Origin: Mannheimia sp041807705
GTDB lineage: Bacteria > Pseudomonadota > Gammaproteobacteria > Enterobacterales > Pasteurellaceae
Reading direction: 5' to 3'
DNA length: 64,000 bases
Assembly (NCBI RefSeq): GCF_041807705.1
Contig: NZ_JBGTYY010000003.1
Location: forward strand, 110,578 to 174,577
Numbering within the stretch: the stretch's first letter is position 1; every line of letters begins with the position of its first letter. The position numbers and the translations under genes were made by a program. The notes under the pieces are model-generated. The model made no database searches. It was not told where the DNA came from and saw only the letters and a program-made list of their open reading frames with translations. This document shows, piece after piece, positions 8,372-17,089 of this stretch.

Positions 8372-8456
8372 GCGGGACTGGCGAAATTGGTAGACGCACC
8401 AGATTTAGGTTCTGGCGCCGCGAGGTGTGTGGGTTCAAGTCCCTCGTCCCGCACCA
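8372..8456 (+). tRNA. tRNA-Leu (TAG)
   Basis: An 85-base type II tRNA with a long variable arm and encoded CCA. The acceptor stem is GCGGGAC/GTCCCGC, and the anticodon loop ATTTAGG carries TAG, reading CUN codons. It starts two bases after the tRNA-Met CCA, so the two are processed from one precursor. Confidence 0.96.
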
Positions 8457-8481
8457 TTTATCGATTAACAAAAATTAGTGT

Positions 8482-8556
8482 TGGGGTATCGCCAAGCGGT
8501 AAGGCACCGGGTTTTGATCTCGGCATCCCTAGGTTCGAATCCTAGTACCCCAGCCA
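8482..8556 (+). tRNA. tRNA-Gln (TTG), copy 1
   Basis: A 75-base tRNA with acceptor stem TGGGGTA/TACCCCA, anticodon loop TTTTGAT (TTG) and encoded CCA. It differs from copy 2 at a single base after the anticodon stem (GGCATCCC here, GGCATTCC there). Confidence 0.96.
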
Positions 8557-8583
8557 TCTAATTTCAAATCATCAAATCTACTT

Positions 8584-8607
8584 AAGCTAACGTAAGTTAG
8601 TTTTTTT
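8584..8607 (+). terminator. Weak hairpin with T-run between the two tRNA-Gln genes
   Basis: AAGCTAAC, loop GTAA, then GTTAGTTT and further T form a short terminator-like hairpin between Gln copies 1 and 2. If active it would lower expression of the second copy relative to the first three tRNAs. The stem is short and AT-rich, so efficiency is uncertain. Confidence 0.45.
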
Positions 8608-8611
8608 CTTT

Positions 8612-8686
8612 TGGGGTATCGCCAAGCGGTAAGGCACCGGGTTTTGATCTCGGCATTCCTAGGTTCGAATCCTAGTACCCCAGCCA
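8612..8686 (+). tRNA. tRNA-Gln (TTG), copy 2
   Basis: A 75-base near-duplicate of the preceding tRNA-Gln, differing by one C-to-T change in the variable-region side of the molecule. The cloverleaf, TTG anticodon and encoded CCA are intact. The last seven bases before both copies (TTGGGGT context) also match, which suggests tandem duplication. Confidence 0.96.
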
Positions 8687-8774
8687 TATTTTCCTCTTAT
8701 ATTTTAATTTCTGTACTACATAGTTAATTCAGGGCATAATATAAGTCATTATGAATTATCAGTAAGTAATCAAA

Positions 8775-9413
8775 ATGAAAAAATTTGTTGTGTTAATTTC
8801 AGGAAATGGTTCTAATCTCCAAGCAATAATTAATAGCCAAAAATCAGTTAATGCAAGCGGCCAAATGTGTGGTGTAATTAGCAATAAGGCTGATGCGTAT
8901 GGTTTAGTTCGAGCTAAAAAAGAAGGCATTCCAACTTTTGTGTTTTCTCGTAAAGATTATGACAGTAATTTAGCTATGGATTTAGCTATTGCAGAGAAAA
9001 TAGAGCAATTAGGGGCTGAATTAATCGTACTTGCTGGCTATATGAAGATTTTAACACCTGAGTTTACTCAACGCTTTGAGGGAAAAATTTTAAATATTCA
9101 CCCTTCATTATTACCAAAATATCCGGGATTAAATGCTTACCAAAGAGCGATAGAAGCAGGAGAGTCTGAGCACGGAACAACAATTCATTTTGTAAATGAA
9201 GAAGTTGATGCAGGGGCTATTGTACTACAAGCAAAAGTACCTATTTACCCTAATGATGAAGTTGAAGATATTATGGCTCGTGTTGTTGAACAAGAACATC
9301 AATATTATCCACTTGTTGTTGAGTGGTTCTGTTCAGGGCGTTTGGTTGCTAAAAATGGAAAAGCGTATTTAGATGGAAAAGAATTAGGTAATATAGGCTA
9401 TGCGGAGGAGTAA
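8775..9413 (+). CDS. purN: Phosphoribosylglycinamide formyltransferase
   Basis: A 212-residue enzyme that transfers a formyl group from 10-formyl-THF to GAR, the third step of purine synthesis. The N-terminus VVLISGNGSNLQAI holds the phosphate loop; the catalytic Asn-His pair is in NIHPSLLPKYPG, and the Asp is in EEVDAGAIV. In many relatives purN follows purM; here purM is almost 30 kb away on the other strand. I see no PurR-type operator upstream. A terminator hairpin follows at 9427-9454. Confidence 0.94.
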   Translation: MKKFVVLISGNGSNLQAIINSQKSVNASGQMCGVISNKADAYGLVRAKKEGIPTFVFSRKDYDSNLAMDLAIAEKIEQLGAELIVLAGYMKILTPEFTQRFEGKILNIHPSLLPKYPGLNAYQRAIEAGESEHGTTIHFVNEEVDAGAIVLQAKVPIYPNDEVEDIMARVVEQEHQYYPLVVEWFCSGRLVAKNGKAYLDGKELGNIGYAEE

Positions 9414-9426
9414 TTACATTACTATA

Positions 9427-9454
9427 AAAAGAAGCTGCAACTGCAGCTTCTTTT
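9427..9454. terminator. Bidirectional terminator between purN and the opp pseudogenes
   Basis: AAAAGAAGCTGC, loop AACT, GCAGCTTCTTTT: a perfect 12-bp stem with A- and T-tracts on either side, serving the convergent purN and opp transcripts. Confidence 0.9.
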
Positions 9455-9469
9455 GTTATATGGAGTAAT

Positions 9470-11065
9470 TTACAAATTAGAGGCTAAAATTAACCGCTTG
9501 GTGTACTCTTGTTGTGGATTTTCAAAGATTTGATTTACATCTCCGCTTTCAACTACCTCACCTTGACTCATTACAATCACACGGTCGCTTAATGCTCTGA
9601 TTACTGCAAGGTCGTGGCTAATGAACATATAGCTTAAACCATATTTTTTCTGTAAGCGATTGAGCAATTCGATTACGGTAATTTGCGTTGAGCGGTCAAG
9701 TGCTGAAGTCGGTTCATCTAAAAGTACAAATTTAGGCTCTAAAATGATAGCTCTTGCAATGGCAATGCGTTGGCGTTGTCCGCCTGAGAACTCGTGCGGA
9801 TAGCGATTGATCATTGCAGGGTTAAGGTTTACCTCTTCCAAGATTTTCATCACTTTTTCACGGCGTTCGGCTTTGCTCATTTGAGGATAATGTACGGTTA
9901 AACCTTCTGCGATAATTTCGCCCACTGTTAAGCGTGGTGAAAGCGAGTTAAATGGATCTTGGAACACCATTTGCATATCTCTTTTTAATGCTTTCTGCTC
10001 AGATTTGCTGAGCTTGGTAATAGCTTGGTCAGCAAAAGTAATGTTGCCACGATAGTCCAAAATCTGCATAATCGCACGCCCAAGCGTTGATTTGCCTGAG
10101 CCAGATTCGCCTACAATTCCCAATGTTTCACCTTTTTTCAAACTTAGAGAGATGGTTTTTACCGCATTAAATACTTTTTTAGGCTTACCGAAAAGCGAAT
10201 GTTTTAAAATATAATCCACTTCGATATTATCTGCCTTAATCAAGGTTGGGGCATTGAGCGGCAACTCGCCTTTTAAGTTATTTGGAATAGGCGTTAATAG
10301 CTCGATAGTATAAGGGTGCTGCGGATTGCTAAATACTTTTTCTGTTTCGCCACGTTCAATAATTTCCCCATTTTGCATTACACAAACGGCATCGCTATAT
10401 TTATGCACCAAGCGTAAATCGTGAGAAATTAAGATAATTGCCATTCCCATATCACACTGTAAATCGTGCATTAAGTCGAGAATTTCTGCCTGAGTGGTTA
10501 CATCTAACGCTGTTGTTGGTTCATCAGCAATTAATAGATCAGGTTTATTGATAATTGCCATTGCAATCATAATTCTTTGTAACTGACCACCTGAGAATTC
10601 GTGCGGATAATAACCCATCTTTTTATCGGCATCTGGAATTTTGACTTTCTGTAAAGTTTCCAATACCAATTTTTCAGCTTGAGCATTGGTAATTTGTGGA
10701 TTATGCGTTTGAATTGCCTCCGCCACTTGTTTACCAATTGGCATATAAGGGTTGAGCGAGGTCATCGGCTATTGGAAAATCATACCAATGCGATCGCCTC
10801 GAATTGCCTGCATTTCTGTTTCAGACAAGCTCAACAGATTTTGCTCTTCAAACACAATTTTTGAATTTTCACCAAATTTAACAATGTTTTTTGGCAGTAA
10901 TTGCATAATTGCCATTGAGGTAACGGATTTCCCCGAACCCGATTCCCCAACAATAGCAACAGTTTGTCCTTTCTCAATAGAGAAAGAGACATTACGAACT
11001 GCGTGAACTAATTCTTCGTCCGTTTTTAAATAAATATCGAGATTATTTACTTCTAATAATTTCAT
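9470..11065 (-). pseudogene. Fused two-cassette peptide ABC transporter ATPase, nonsense mutation
   Basis: Read as one frame this is a 531-codon gene with two complete ABC cassettes, the architecture and size of E. coli YejF. Cassette 1 has GESGSGKS, a FSGGQLQR signature and LLIADEPTTALD; cassette 2 has GESGSGKST, FSGGQRQR and VLLDEPTSALD. The frame is interrupted by a TAG at 10769-10771, exactly where homologues have Glu in the Q-loop segment MIFQEPMTSLNP, so a single GAG-to-TAG change explains it. An ATG two codons later could start a product lacking the first Walker A. It lies 9 bases after oppC. With lesions in oppC and oppB too, the operon is most likely dead. Confidence 0.88.
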
Positions 11066-11074
11066 CTTAAACCT

Positions 11075-11973
11075 CTATTTATCTTTTGGATCGAGTGCAT
11101 CACGCAAGCCATCACCAATAAAGTTAAAGCAAAAAAGCGTTAAACATAAGAAAAATGCAGGGAAAGCGAGCAACCAAGGTGATGTTTCCATCTGTGCCGC
11201 ACCATCGCTTAATAATGCTCCCCAGCTACTCATCGGCTCTTGTGTTCCAAGCCCTAAGAAACTGAGGAAAGATTCAAACAAAATCAGAGAAGGCACTTCA
11301 AGGGAGGCATAAACTACCACTAAACCTAAAACGTTTGGCACAATGTGTCGCCAGATGATTTGACGGCGAGAAACACCGCATACAATCGCTGCTTCTACAA
11401 ACTCTTTATTTTTTAGTGAAAGCGTTTGTCCACGCACAATACGCGCAAGGTTAAGCCAAGCCACCATACCGATTGCCACGAAAATCAGGAAAATATTTTG
11501 CCCGAAGAAAGTAACTAGTAAAATAACGAAGAACATAAATGGGAATGAGCTTAAAATTTCTAAAAAAGCATCATTACCATATCCACTTTGCCGCCGAAAT
11601 AGCCTGAAATCGCCCCGTAGATCGTGCCGATAAGCACGGCAATCAACGCACCTGCAATACCTACCATTAAGGAAATACGTCCACCCATCGCCACACGCAC
11701 AAGCAAATCACGCCCTGAGGAATCCGTACCGAAATAGTGTTGAGATTCAAAATCAGGCGGAATACCCATCATATTCCAATCGGTATCTTCATAGCTAAAT
11801 AGCATTAGCATTGGGGCAAAGATAATAAAAAGGATAATACAACACAGAATAATCAGGCTTGCCACAGCCGCTTTATTGCAGAAAAAACGGCGGCGGGCAT
11901 CTTGCCATAAACTTCTGCCCTGAATCGTTGAGGTAACATCAACAAGCGGTTGTTTTTTATCAGAATTTTGCAT
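11075..11973 (-). pseudogene. oppC: Oligopeptide permease subunit OppC, frameshifted
   Basis: Both halves match OppC: GRSLWQDARRRFF, HYFGTDSSGRDLLVR and a first set of membrane segments, then the EAA-type loop region and the ending NFIGDGLRDALDPKD. After VMMLF the frame hits TAG at 11560-11562. A run of six T on the coding strand (11562-11567) with one more T would read on as FLEILSSFPFMFF, so a one-base deletion in the homopolymer is inferred. The summed length (about 300 codons) equals normal OppC. An uptake signal core lies near the start (about 11942-11950). A sequencing error could mimic this lesion alone, but not those in the neighbouring genes. Confidence 0.88.
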
Positions 11974-11985
11974 TTCCGCGCCTCA

Positions 11986-12909
11986 TTATGAATAACGAAT
12001 TTTCGGGTCGATTACCGCATATAAAATATCGACAATCGCATTAAATAAAATAGTAAGTGTGCCAACTAAAATGGTAAGACTTAGCACTAAAGAGTAATCA
12101 CGGTTCAACGCACCATTGACGAATAGCTGCCCGATGCCGGGTAAGCCAAACACGCTTTCAATGACTATTGAGCCGGTAATAACTCCCACAAAAGCAGGGC
12201 CTAAATAGGTAATCACGGGTAACATAGCAGGGCGTAAGGCGTGTTTAAAAATAATTTTGCTCATCGGTAAACCTTTTGCTTTGGCAGTGCGAATGAAGTT
12301 TGAGTGCAATACTTCAATCATTGAGCCACGAGTGATACGGGCAATACCTGCAACATAACTGATGGTTAAAGAGAGAACAGGCAATACCATATAATAGAGC
12401 TGACCGCCGTTCCAGCCACTGGCAGGCAACCATTTGAGATAAATAGCAAAAACGAGAACCAACAGCGGAGCGAATACAAAGCTCGGCATAATGATCCCCG
12501 TCATTGAAAAGCCCATTACTAAATAATCCTACCTACTATTTTGCTTAAGAGCCGCAACCGTTCCTGCCGTTAAGCCAATAATGACCGCAAAAATAAAAGC
12601 AGTAATGCCCAGTTTGATTGAAACAGGGAATGCAGAGGCAATTAAGGTATTGACGGTTTGATCTTTATATTTAAATGACGGGCCGAAATCGCCTTTCGAC
12701 AGATTTTCCATATAAATGAAATATTACTTGTAGAGAGGCTCGTTCAGATGGTATTTCGCCTCAATATTCGCCATTACTTCGGGCGGATAGGCTTTTTCAC
12801 TGGTAAATGGGCTGCCGGGAGCAAGTCGCATTAGGAAAAAAGAAAAGGTAATCAAGATAAATAAGGTTGGAATCGCCTCAAGAAGACGTTTAAAAATAAA
12901 CTTCAGCAT
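11986..12909 (-). pseudogene. oppB: Oligopeptide permease subunit OppB, two nonsense codons
   Basis: One open frame of 307 codons matches OppB end to end (E. coli OppB has 306 residues): MLKFIFKRLLEAIPTL at the start, GDFGPSFKYKDQTVN, then FIRTAKAKGLP and GLPGIGQLFVNGALNRDYSLV near the end. It is cut by TAA at 12724-12726, where homologues have Gln (KQYF), and by TAG at 12529-12531, where homologues have Trp (RWDY). Both are single transitions and neither is in a homopolymer, so true decay is more likely than sequencing error. The start is placed at the ATG giving MLKF; an in-frame GTG lies 9 bases upstream. No substrate-binding protein gene precedes it. Confidence 0.9.
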
Positions 12910-12976
12910 AAGTGCCACACTTTTTAGTTATATTGGTAGGAAATTAATAGCGTAAATTAACGGCTTTGTAAAGATA

Positions 12977-13003
12977 TTGACTAGTTATGGCTATTTTTAT
13001 AAT
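12977..13003 (+). promoter_or_regulatory. Possible promoter for the ynbA operon
   Basis: TTGACT (12977-12982) and TATAAT (12998-13003) face ynbA, but the spacer is only 15 bases. They are the best sigma-70-like pair in the 186-base gap between oppB and ynbA, which also holds degenerate and complete uptake-signal cores (about 13019-13027 and 13062-13071). Confidence 0.4.
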
Positions 13004-13095
13004 AATTCATTATTCTTAAGCGGTTATTTTTTAGCTGATTTTTGCAAATTTCTGTTAGAATTTGACCGCTTGTTATTTATTAGAAGGAATATAGA

Positions 13096-13755
13096 ATGCC
13101 TGAAATACAGAGTGAAAACCGCAGACCTTTAGCGTCTCGCAATAATAAATGCCTTGCAAAATTTGCTTCTTGGCTTGCCCGTAAAGATTTCCCAACACCT
13201 AATCAAATTTCCTGTTTCAGTATGCTGTTTGCCTTACTTGGAGCGGTTGCACTATTTTTTAGCCAATCTATCTGGTCTCTTATTTTTTGTGCGGTGATGG
13301 TGCAAATGCGTCTTCTCTGTAATTTATTTGATGGAATGGTTGCGGTAGAAGGCGGTAAGAAAACCGCAAATGGAGCTATTTTTAATGAATTTCCAGACAG
13401 AGTAGCAGACAGTTTATTTTTAATTGCATTAGGCTATGCCACACCTTTCTTTTGGTTAGGTTGGCTGGCAGCATTGTTGGCGGCTTTAACTGCCTATATT
13501 CGTATTTTCGGCGGTAGTTTAGGGTTACCACAACGTTTTCAAGGCCCAATGGCAAAACAGCAAAGAATGGCTGCAATAACGATAGGCTGTTTGCTTGCAG
13601 CGGTAGAAATTTATTTCAATTTAACCACTTATACACTTTCCGCCACCTTAATTATTATTACGCTTGGCACAGCTTATACTTGCTATGTTCGTACAATGGC
13701 GATTTCTGCCGAACTCAATTATTTGGAGAAACAGGATGAAAACATTACTCGCTAA
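13096..13755 (+). CDS. ynbA: CDP-alcohol phosphatidyltransferase, YnbA-like
   Basis: A 219-residue membrane enzyme of the CDP-alcohol phosphatidyltransferase family, which joins a CDP-activated lipid to an alcohol with loss of CMP. The active-site motif is LFDGMVAVEGGKKTANG followed by AIFNEFPDRVAD: DG, then G-x3-N-x3-D-x3-D. Asn in place of the first Asp of the second half is also seen in E. coli YnbA, whereas PgsA and PssA have Asp. Several hydrophobic segments follow. The alcohol acceptor is unknown. It overlaps the next gene by 20 bases and heads a three-gene operon with an acyltransferase and a CDP-diglyceride synthase-like gene. AGAAGGA lies upstream of the ATG. Confidence 0.8.
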   Translation: MPEIQSENRRPLASRNNKCLAKFASWLARKDFPTPNQISCFSMLFALLGAVALFFSQSIWSLIFCAVMVQMRLLCNLFDGMVAVEGGKKTANGAIFNEFPDRVADSLFLIALGYATPFFWLGWLAALLAALTAYIRIFGGSLGLPQRFQGPMAKQQRMAAITIGCLLAAVEIYFNLTTYTLSATLIIITLGTAYTCYVRTMAISAELNYLEKQDENITR

Positions 13756-14362
13756 ATTCATCGACCATATTATCTGCTTTTTTACCTCTTTTATTACAGG
13801 CATTCGCCCCCAGCAATTAACTGAAAATAGCGTGCCGAAGGTGTATTATGCAAACCATCATAGCCACGGCGATTTTATTTTAGTCTGGATTTCACTACCG
13901 CAACATTTACGCCTAAAAACTCGTCCTGTTGCCGGGGCAGATTATTGGCAGAAAGGAGCTATTCGCCGCTTTATTGCGAATTCTGTGTTCAATGTATTAC
14001 TGGTAGAGCGTAACAGCGATAATCCGCAACTGGCGATTGAAAATATGGCAAACCGACTTTCAACAGGAGAGAATTTGATTATTTTCCCCGAAGGGACTCG
14101 CAATTTGAGCGAAGAAGTGCTACAACCTTTTAAAAGCGGCATTTATCATTTAGCTCAAACCCTGCCGAATATTCAATTTGTACCGGTCTGGATTGATAAT
14201 ATGAAACAGGTTCTACCAAAAGGGGCAATCTTACCTATTCCGTTAATGTGCCAAGTTCGTTTTGGCGAAGCAATTTCGTTGCAAGAAGGCGAAGAAAAAG
14301 CCGATTTTATTGAACGTTCTCGCCAAGCGTTGCTTGCACTTTCTCCAACGCATAAGGAGTAA
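13736..14362 (+). CDS. PlsC-like 1-acylglycerol-3-phosphate acyltransferase
   Basis: A 208-residue acyltransferase. The HX4D catalytic motif is NHHSHGDF (about residue 45), and the substrate-binding motif FPEGTRN sits at about residue 122. The family acylates lysophosphatidate to phosphatidate or acts on related lysolipids. The ATG at 13736 follows AACAGG and overlaps ynbA; an upstream in-frame start at 13664 would place more of the gene inside ynbA. Placed between a YnbA-type and a YnbB-type gene, it would supply the phosphatidate that the third enzyme activates. It is too short and divergent to be sure it is the main cellular PlsC. Confidence 0.8.
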   Translation: MKTLLAKFIDHIICFFTSFITGIRPQQLTENSVPKVYYANHHSHGDFILVWISLPQHLRLKTRPVAGADYWQKGAIRRFIANSVFNVLLVERNSDNPQLAIENMANRLSTGENLIIFPEGTRNLSEEVLQPFKSGIYHLAQTLPNIQFVPVWIDNMKQVLPKGAILPIPLMCQVRFGEAISLQEGEEKADFIERSRQALLALSPTHKE

Positions 14363-14365
14363 ATA

Positions 14366-15289
14366 ATGACAATTAGTACCATTTTTCTCTCTTTTTTCGG
14401 GATTTTAGTTTTAGCATCATTGATTGGCTTTGTGCTTAAAAAACGTAAAGGCAATACGAATACCATTGAGAATTTAAATGCCCGTATTTATGCGTGGTGG
14501 ATAATGCTTTTTGTGTTGTTATTTGCCTTTGCATTCGGGCAAAACGGCACAATTTTGCTGTTTTTCCTTATTTCCTTTGCGGCATTGCGAGAGTTTATGA
14601 CGCTGGTTTATCAAGACAGGCACGATTATTACGCTTTAGTGGTCTGTTTCTATCTACTCCTACCGCTACAATACTATTTTGTGTGGACGGAGTGGTATGG
14701 AATGTTCTCTATTTTTATTCCTGTTTATGGCTTTTTATTGTTACCTATTGTAGGCAGTTTAACAGGCAAAACCGAGCATTTTTTAGGACGTTCAGCCAAA
14801 ATTCAATGGGCGGCGATGATCAGTATTTTCTGCCTTTCCCACGTTCCTGCATTGCTTACTTTAAATGTACAAGGCTTAGCGAAAAGTCAAAATATCCAAC
14901 TGCTGATTTTCTTAATTGCGATTGTTCAATTAAGTGATGTATTGCAATATATTTGGGGCAAATTGGTGGGTAAACGTAAAATTATGCCAAGCCTATCGCC
15001 ATCTAAAACGGTAGCTGGTACGGTTGGCGGCATTTTAAGTGCAACCTTAATTGCGATGCTGCTTGCTCCTATTACGCCATTTTCAACGCTACAGGCAGGG
15101 GTTATCGGCTTTGTAATTTGTTTAATGGGCTTTTTTGGTGGATTGGTAATGTCTGCCATTAAACGAGATTACGGCGTAAAAGATTGGGGCAGAATGATTA
15201 AAGGACACGGCGGAATGTTAGATAGAGTTGATTCAATTTGTTTCTCAGCCCCTGTGTTCTTCCATATTGTCCGATATTATTGGGCATAA
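14366..15289 (+). CDS. ynbB: CDP-diglyceride synthase, YnbB-like
   Basis: A 307-residue polytopic membrane protein with the CdsA signature near the C-terminus: SAIKRDYGVKDWG, KGHGGMLDRVDS. It should activate phosphatidate with CTP to CDP-diacylglycerol. Similarity along the length (AQYxWGK-like IWGKLVGKRK, the end APVFFHIVRYYWA) is closest to E. coli YnbB, the partner of YnbA. It starts three bases after the acyltransferase stop with AAGGAG upstream. An uptake-signal hairpin terminates the operon. Confidence 0.82.
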   Translation: MTISTIFLSFFGILVLASLIGFVLKKRKGNTNTIENLNARIYAWWIMLFVLLFAFAFGQNGTILLFFLISFAALREFMTLVYQDRHDYYALVVCFYLLLPLQYYFVWTEWYGMFSIFIPVYGFLLLPIVGSLTGKTEHFLGRSAKIQWAAMISIFCLSHVPALLTLNVQGLAKSQNIQLLIFLIAIVQLSDVLQYIWGKLVGKRKIMPSLSPSKTVAGTVGGILSATLIAMLLAPITPFSTLQAGVIGFVICLMGFFGGLVMSAIKRDYGVKDWGRMIKGHGGMLDRVDSICFSAPVFFHIVRYYWA

Positions 15290-15299
15290 AGCGTATTTA

Positions 15300-15357
15300 A
15301 CAAGCGGTTGTTTTTATCTAAAATTTTGCAAATTTTTAAACAAAAACAACCGCTTGT
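15300..15357. terminator. Uptake-signal inverted pair between ynbB and ruvB
   Basis: ACAAGCGGTTGTTTTT (15300-15315) and its exact complement (15342-15357) form a 16-bp stem between convergent ynbB and ruvB. Each arm carries an uptake-signal core, so the hairpin serves as bidirectional terminator and DNA-uptake site. Confidence 0.85.
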
Positions 15358-15360
15358 TAG

Positions 15361-16365
15361 TTAGCCAATTTTAGTAATGCCTAAATGGGCATAGGTTCTA
15401 TTGGTTGCAATTCTACCTCTTGGGGTACGTTGTAGGAAGCCTTGTTGAATAAGGTAAGGCTCTAGCACATCTTCAATCGTATCTCGTTCTTCGCCAATTG
15501 CTGCTGCAAGGTTATCTAAACCCACAGGACCGCCGTCAAAACGTTCTACAATCGCTTGTAGGAGTTTGATGTCCATAAAATCAAATCCTTCCGAATCCAC
15601 ATCAAGCATTGCCAATGCCTGTTTAGCAATCTCTGAGGTAATAATGCCGTTATTGCGAACATCAGCATAATCTCGCACACGGCGGAGTAGGCGATTAGCA
15701 ATACGAGGCGTGCCACGAGAACGGCGAGCTACTTCATAAGCACCATCTGCAGATAAATTCAGATTAAGGCAATCTGCACTACGTTTCACAATTAAAGTGA
15801 GATCATCCACCGAATAAAATTCTAATCGTTGAACAATGCCGAAGCGATCTCGTAATGGAGAGGTTAGCGATCCTGCTCGAGTGGTTGCGCCTACTAAGGT
15901 AAAAGGCGGTAAATCAAGCTTAATGGAGCGCGCAGCAGGGCCTTCGCCAATCATAATATCGAGCTGATAATCTTCCATTGCAGGGTAAAGTACCTCCTCA
16001 ATAGCGGGAGAGAGTCGGTGAATTTCATCAATGAAAAGCACATCGTAAGGCTCAAGATTAGTCAGCATTGCGGCTAGATCGCCTGCTTTTTCTAATACAG
16101 GCCCGGAAGTAGTGCGGATATTCACACCCATTTCATTTGCTACAATGTTGGCGAGGGTGGTTTTACCTAGACCGGGCGGTCCAAAAATCAGTAAGTGATC
16201 GAGAGCCTCATTACGCAATTTGGCGGCTTTGATGAAGATCTCCATCTGATCACGTACAGAGGGCTGCCCAACATAATCGGCAAGCAATTTAGGGCGGATT
16301 GCACGGTCGATAACTTCTTCCTCACGCTTTGGCGAGGCACTGATAATTCTATCTGCTTCAATCAT
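15361..16365 (-). CDS. ruvB: Holliday junction branch-migration ATPase RuvB
   Basis: A 334-residue AAA+ hexameric motor that drives branch migration with RuvA. It shows Walker A GPPGLGKTTLA (about 61-71), Walker B LFIDEIHRLS, sensor 1 VGATTRAGSL and the C-terminal winged-helix region ending near TPRGRIATNRTY. It follows ruvA by 10 bases. No ruvC is adjacent in the window. Confidence 0.97.
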   Translation of the reverse strand: MIEADRIISASPKREEEVIDRAIRPKLLADYVGQPSVRDQMEIFIKAAKLRNEALDHLLIFGPPGLGKTTLANIVANEMGVNIRTTSGPVLEKAGDLAAMLTNLEPYDVLFIDEIHRLSPAIEEVLYPAMEDYQLDIMIGEGPAARSIKLDLPPFTLVGATTRAGSLTSPLRDRFGIVQRLEFYSVDDLTLIVKRSADCLNLNLSADGAYEVARRSRGTPRIANRLLRRVRDYADVRNNGIITSEIAKQALAMLDVDSEGFDFMDIKLLQAIVERFDGGPVGLDNLAAAIGEERDTIEDVLEPYLIQQGFLQRTPRGRIATNRTYAHLGITKIG

Positions 16366-16375
16366 AATTTATTGT

Positions 16376-16981
16376 TTATAACGAATTTTTTAACGCCTCA
16401 CGAATGAGCTGCTCACTCGTTGCCCCAGCCTTATTGATTTTCTTGATCATTTTTTCTGCATCAGCTGGTTTATAACCTAACGCAATTAAGGCATCAAGAG
16501 CTTCATTTGCAGGATCTGGTGTAGTGCTTGCAACAATTTGATCGTGTGAGACTTCCACAAAGAAATCAGTTTGAGCAATCCCTTTAAATTTACCTTTTAG
16601 CTCAACAAGTAAACGCTCTGCGGTTTTTCTACCAATGCCCGGAATTTTAGTCAGTTTTGCTAGTTCTTCATTTTCAATAGCTGTAGCAAATTGTGAAACC
16701 GACATTGCAGAAAGAATGGCAAGGGCTAGTTTAGGGCCTACACCATTGGTTTTAATCAATTCACGAAATAAGGTTCTATCTTGTTTTTGGGCAAAACCAA
16801 AGAGCAAGTGAGCATCTTCTCGCACCACTAAATGGGTGAAAATAGTGGTTTCATCACCCACTTGTGGCAAACTATAGAAGCTAGTCATTGGGAGAAGTAA
16901 TTCATAGCCTATACCTTGTACATCTAGTAAAATTTCCGGCGGCTGCTTTTCAATAATTTTGCCGTGTAATCGTCCTATCAT
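16376..16981 (-). CDS. ruvA: Holliday junction DNA-binding protein RuvA
   Basis: A 201-residue tetrameric junction-binding protein: N-terminal OB fold (MIGRLHGKIIEK), two helix-hairpin-helix motifs (NGVGPKLALAIL and IPGIGRKTAERL), and the C-terminal RuvB-contacting domain starting at about residue 150 (ALDALIALGYKPADAEK). First gene of ruvAB. A single uptake-signal core lies about 100 bases upstream. Confidence 0.97.
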   Translation of the reverse strand: MIGRLHGKIIEKQPPEILLDVQGIGYELLLPMTSFYSLPQVGDETTIFTHLVVREDAHLLFGFAQKQDRTLFRELIKTNGVGPKLALAILSAMSVSQFATAIENEELAKLTKIPGIGRKTAERLLVELKGKFKGIAQTDFFVEVSHDQIVASTTPDPANEALDALIALGYKPADAEKMIKKINKAGATSEQLIREALKNSL

Positions 16982-17089
16982 TGTTCTATCCTAAAGTTAA
17001 AATTGGCAGTAGCATAGCAGAAACTGTATAAAATAACACTATGTATTCTCTACCTGATTTGCAAATTTTTTACTAAAAACGACCGCTTG

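Noticed and set aside
8482..8686. Repeated 75-base units as a CRISPR-like array
   Set aside because: Both units fold as complete tRNA-Gln genes.
11562..11567. Programmed frameshifting in oppC
   Set aside because: No stimulatory structure or conserved use is known for this family, and neighbouring genes are also broken.
12529..12726. Stop codons in oppB as read through by suppression
   Set aside because: Stops of two different types plus a frameshift in oppC and another stop in the ATPase gene make decay far simpler.
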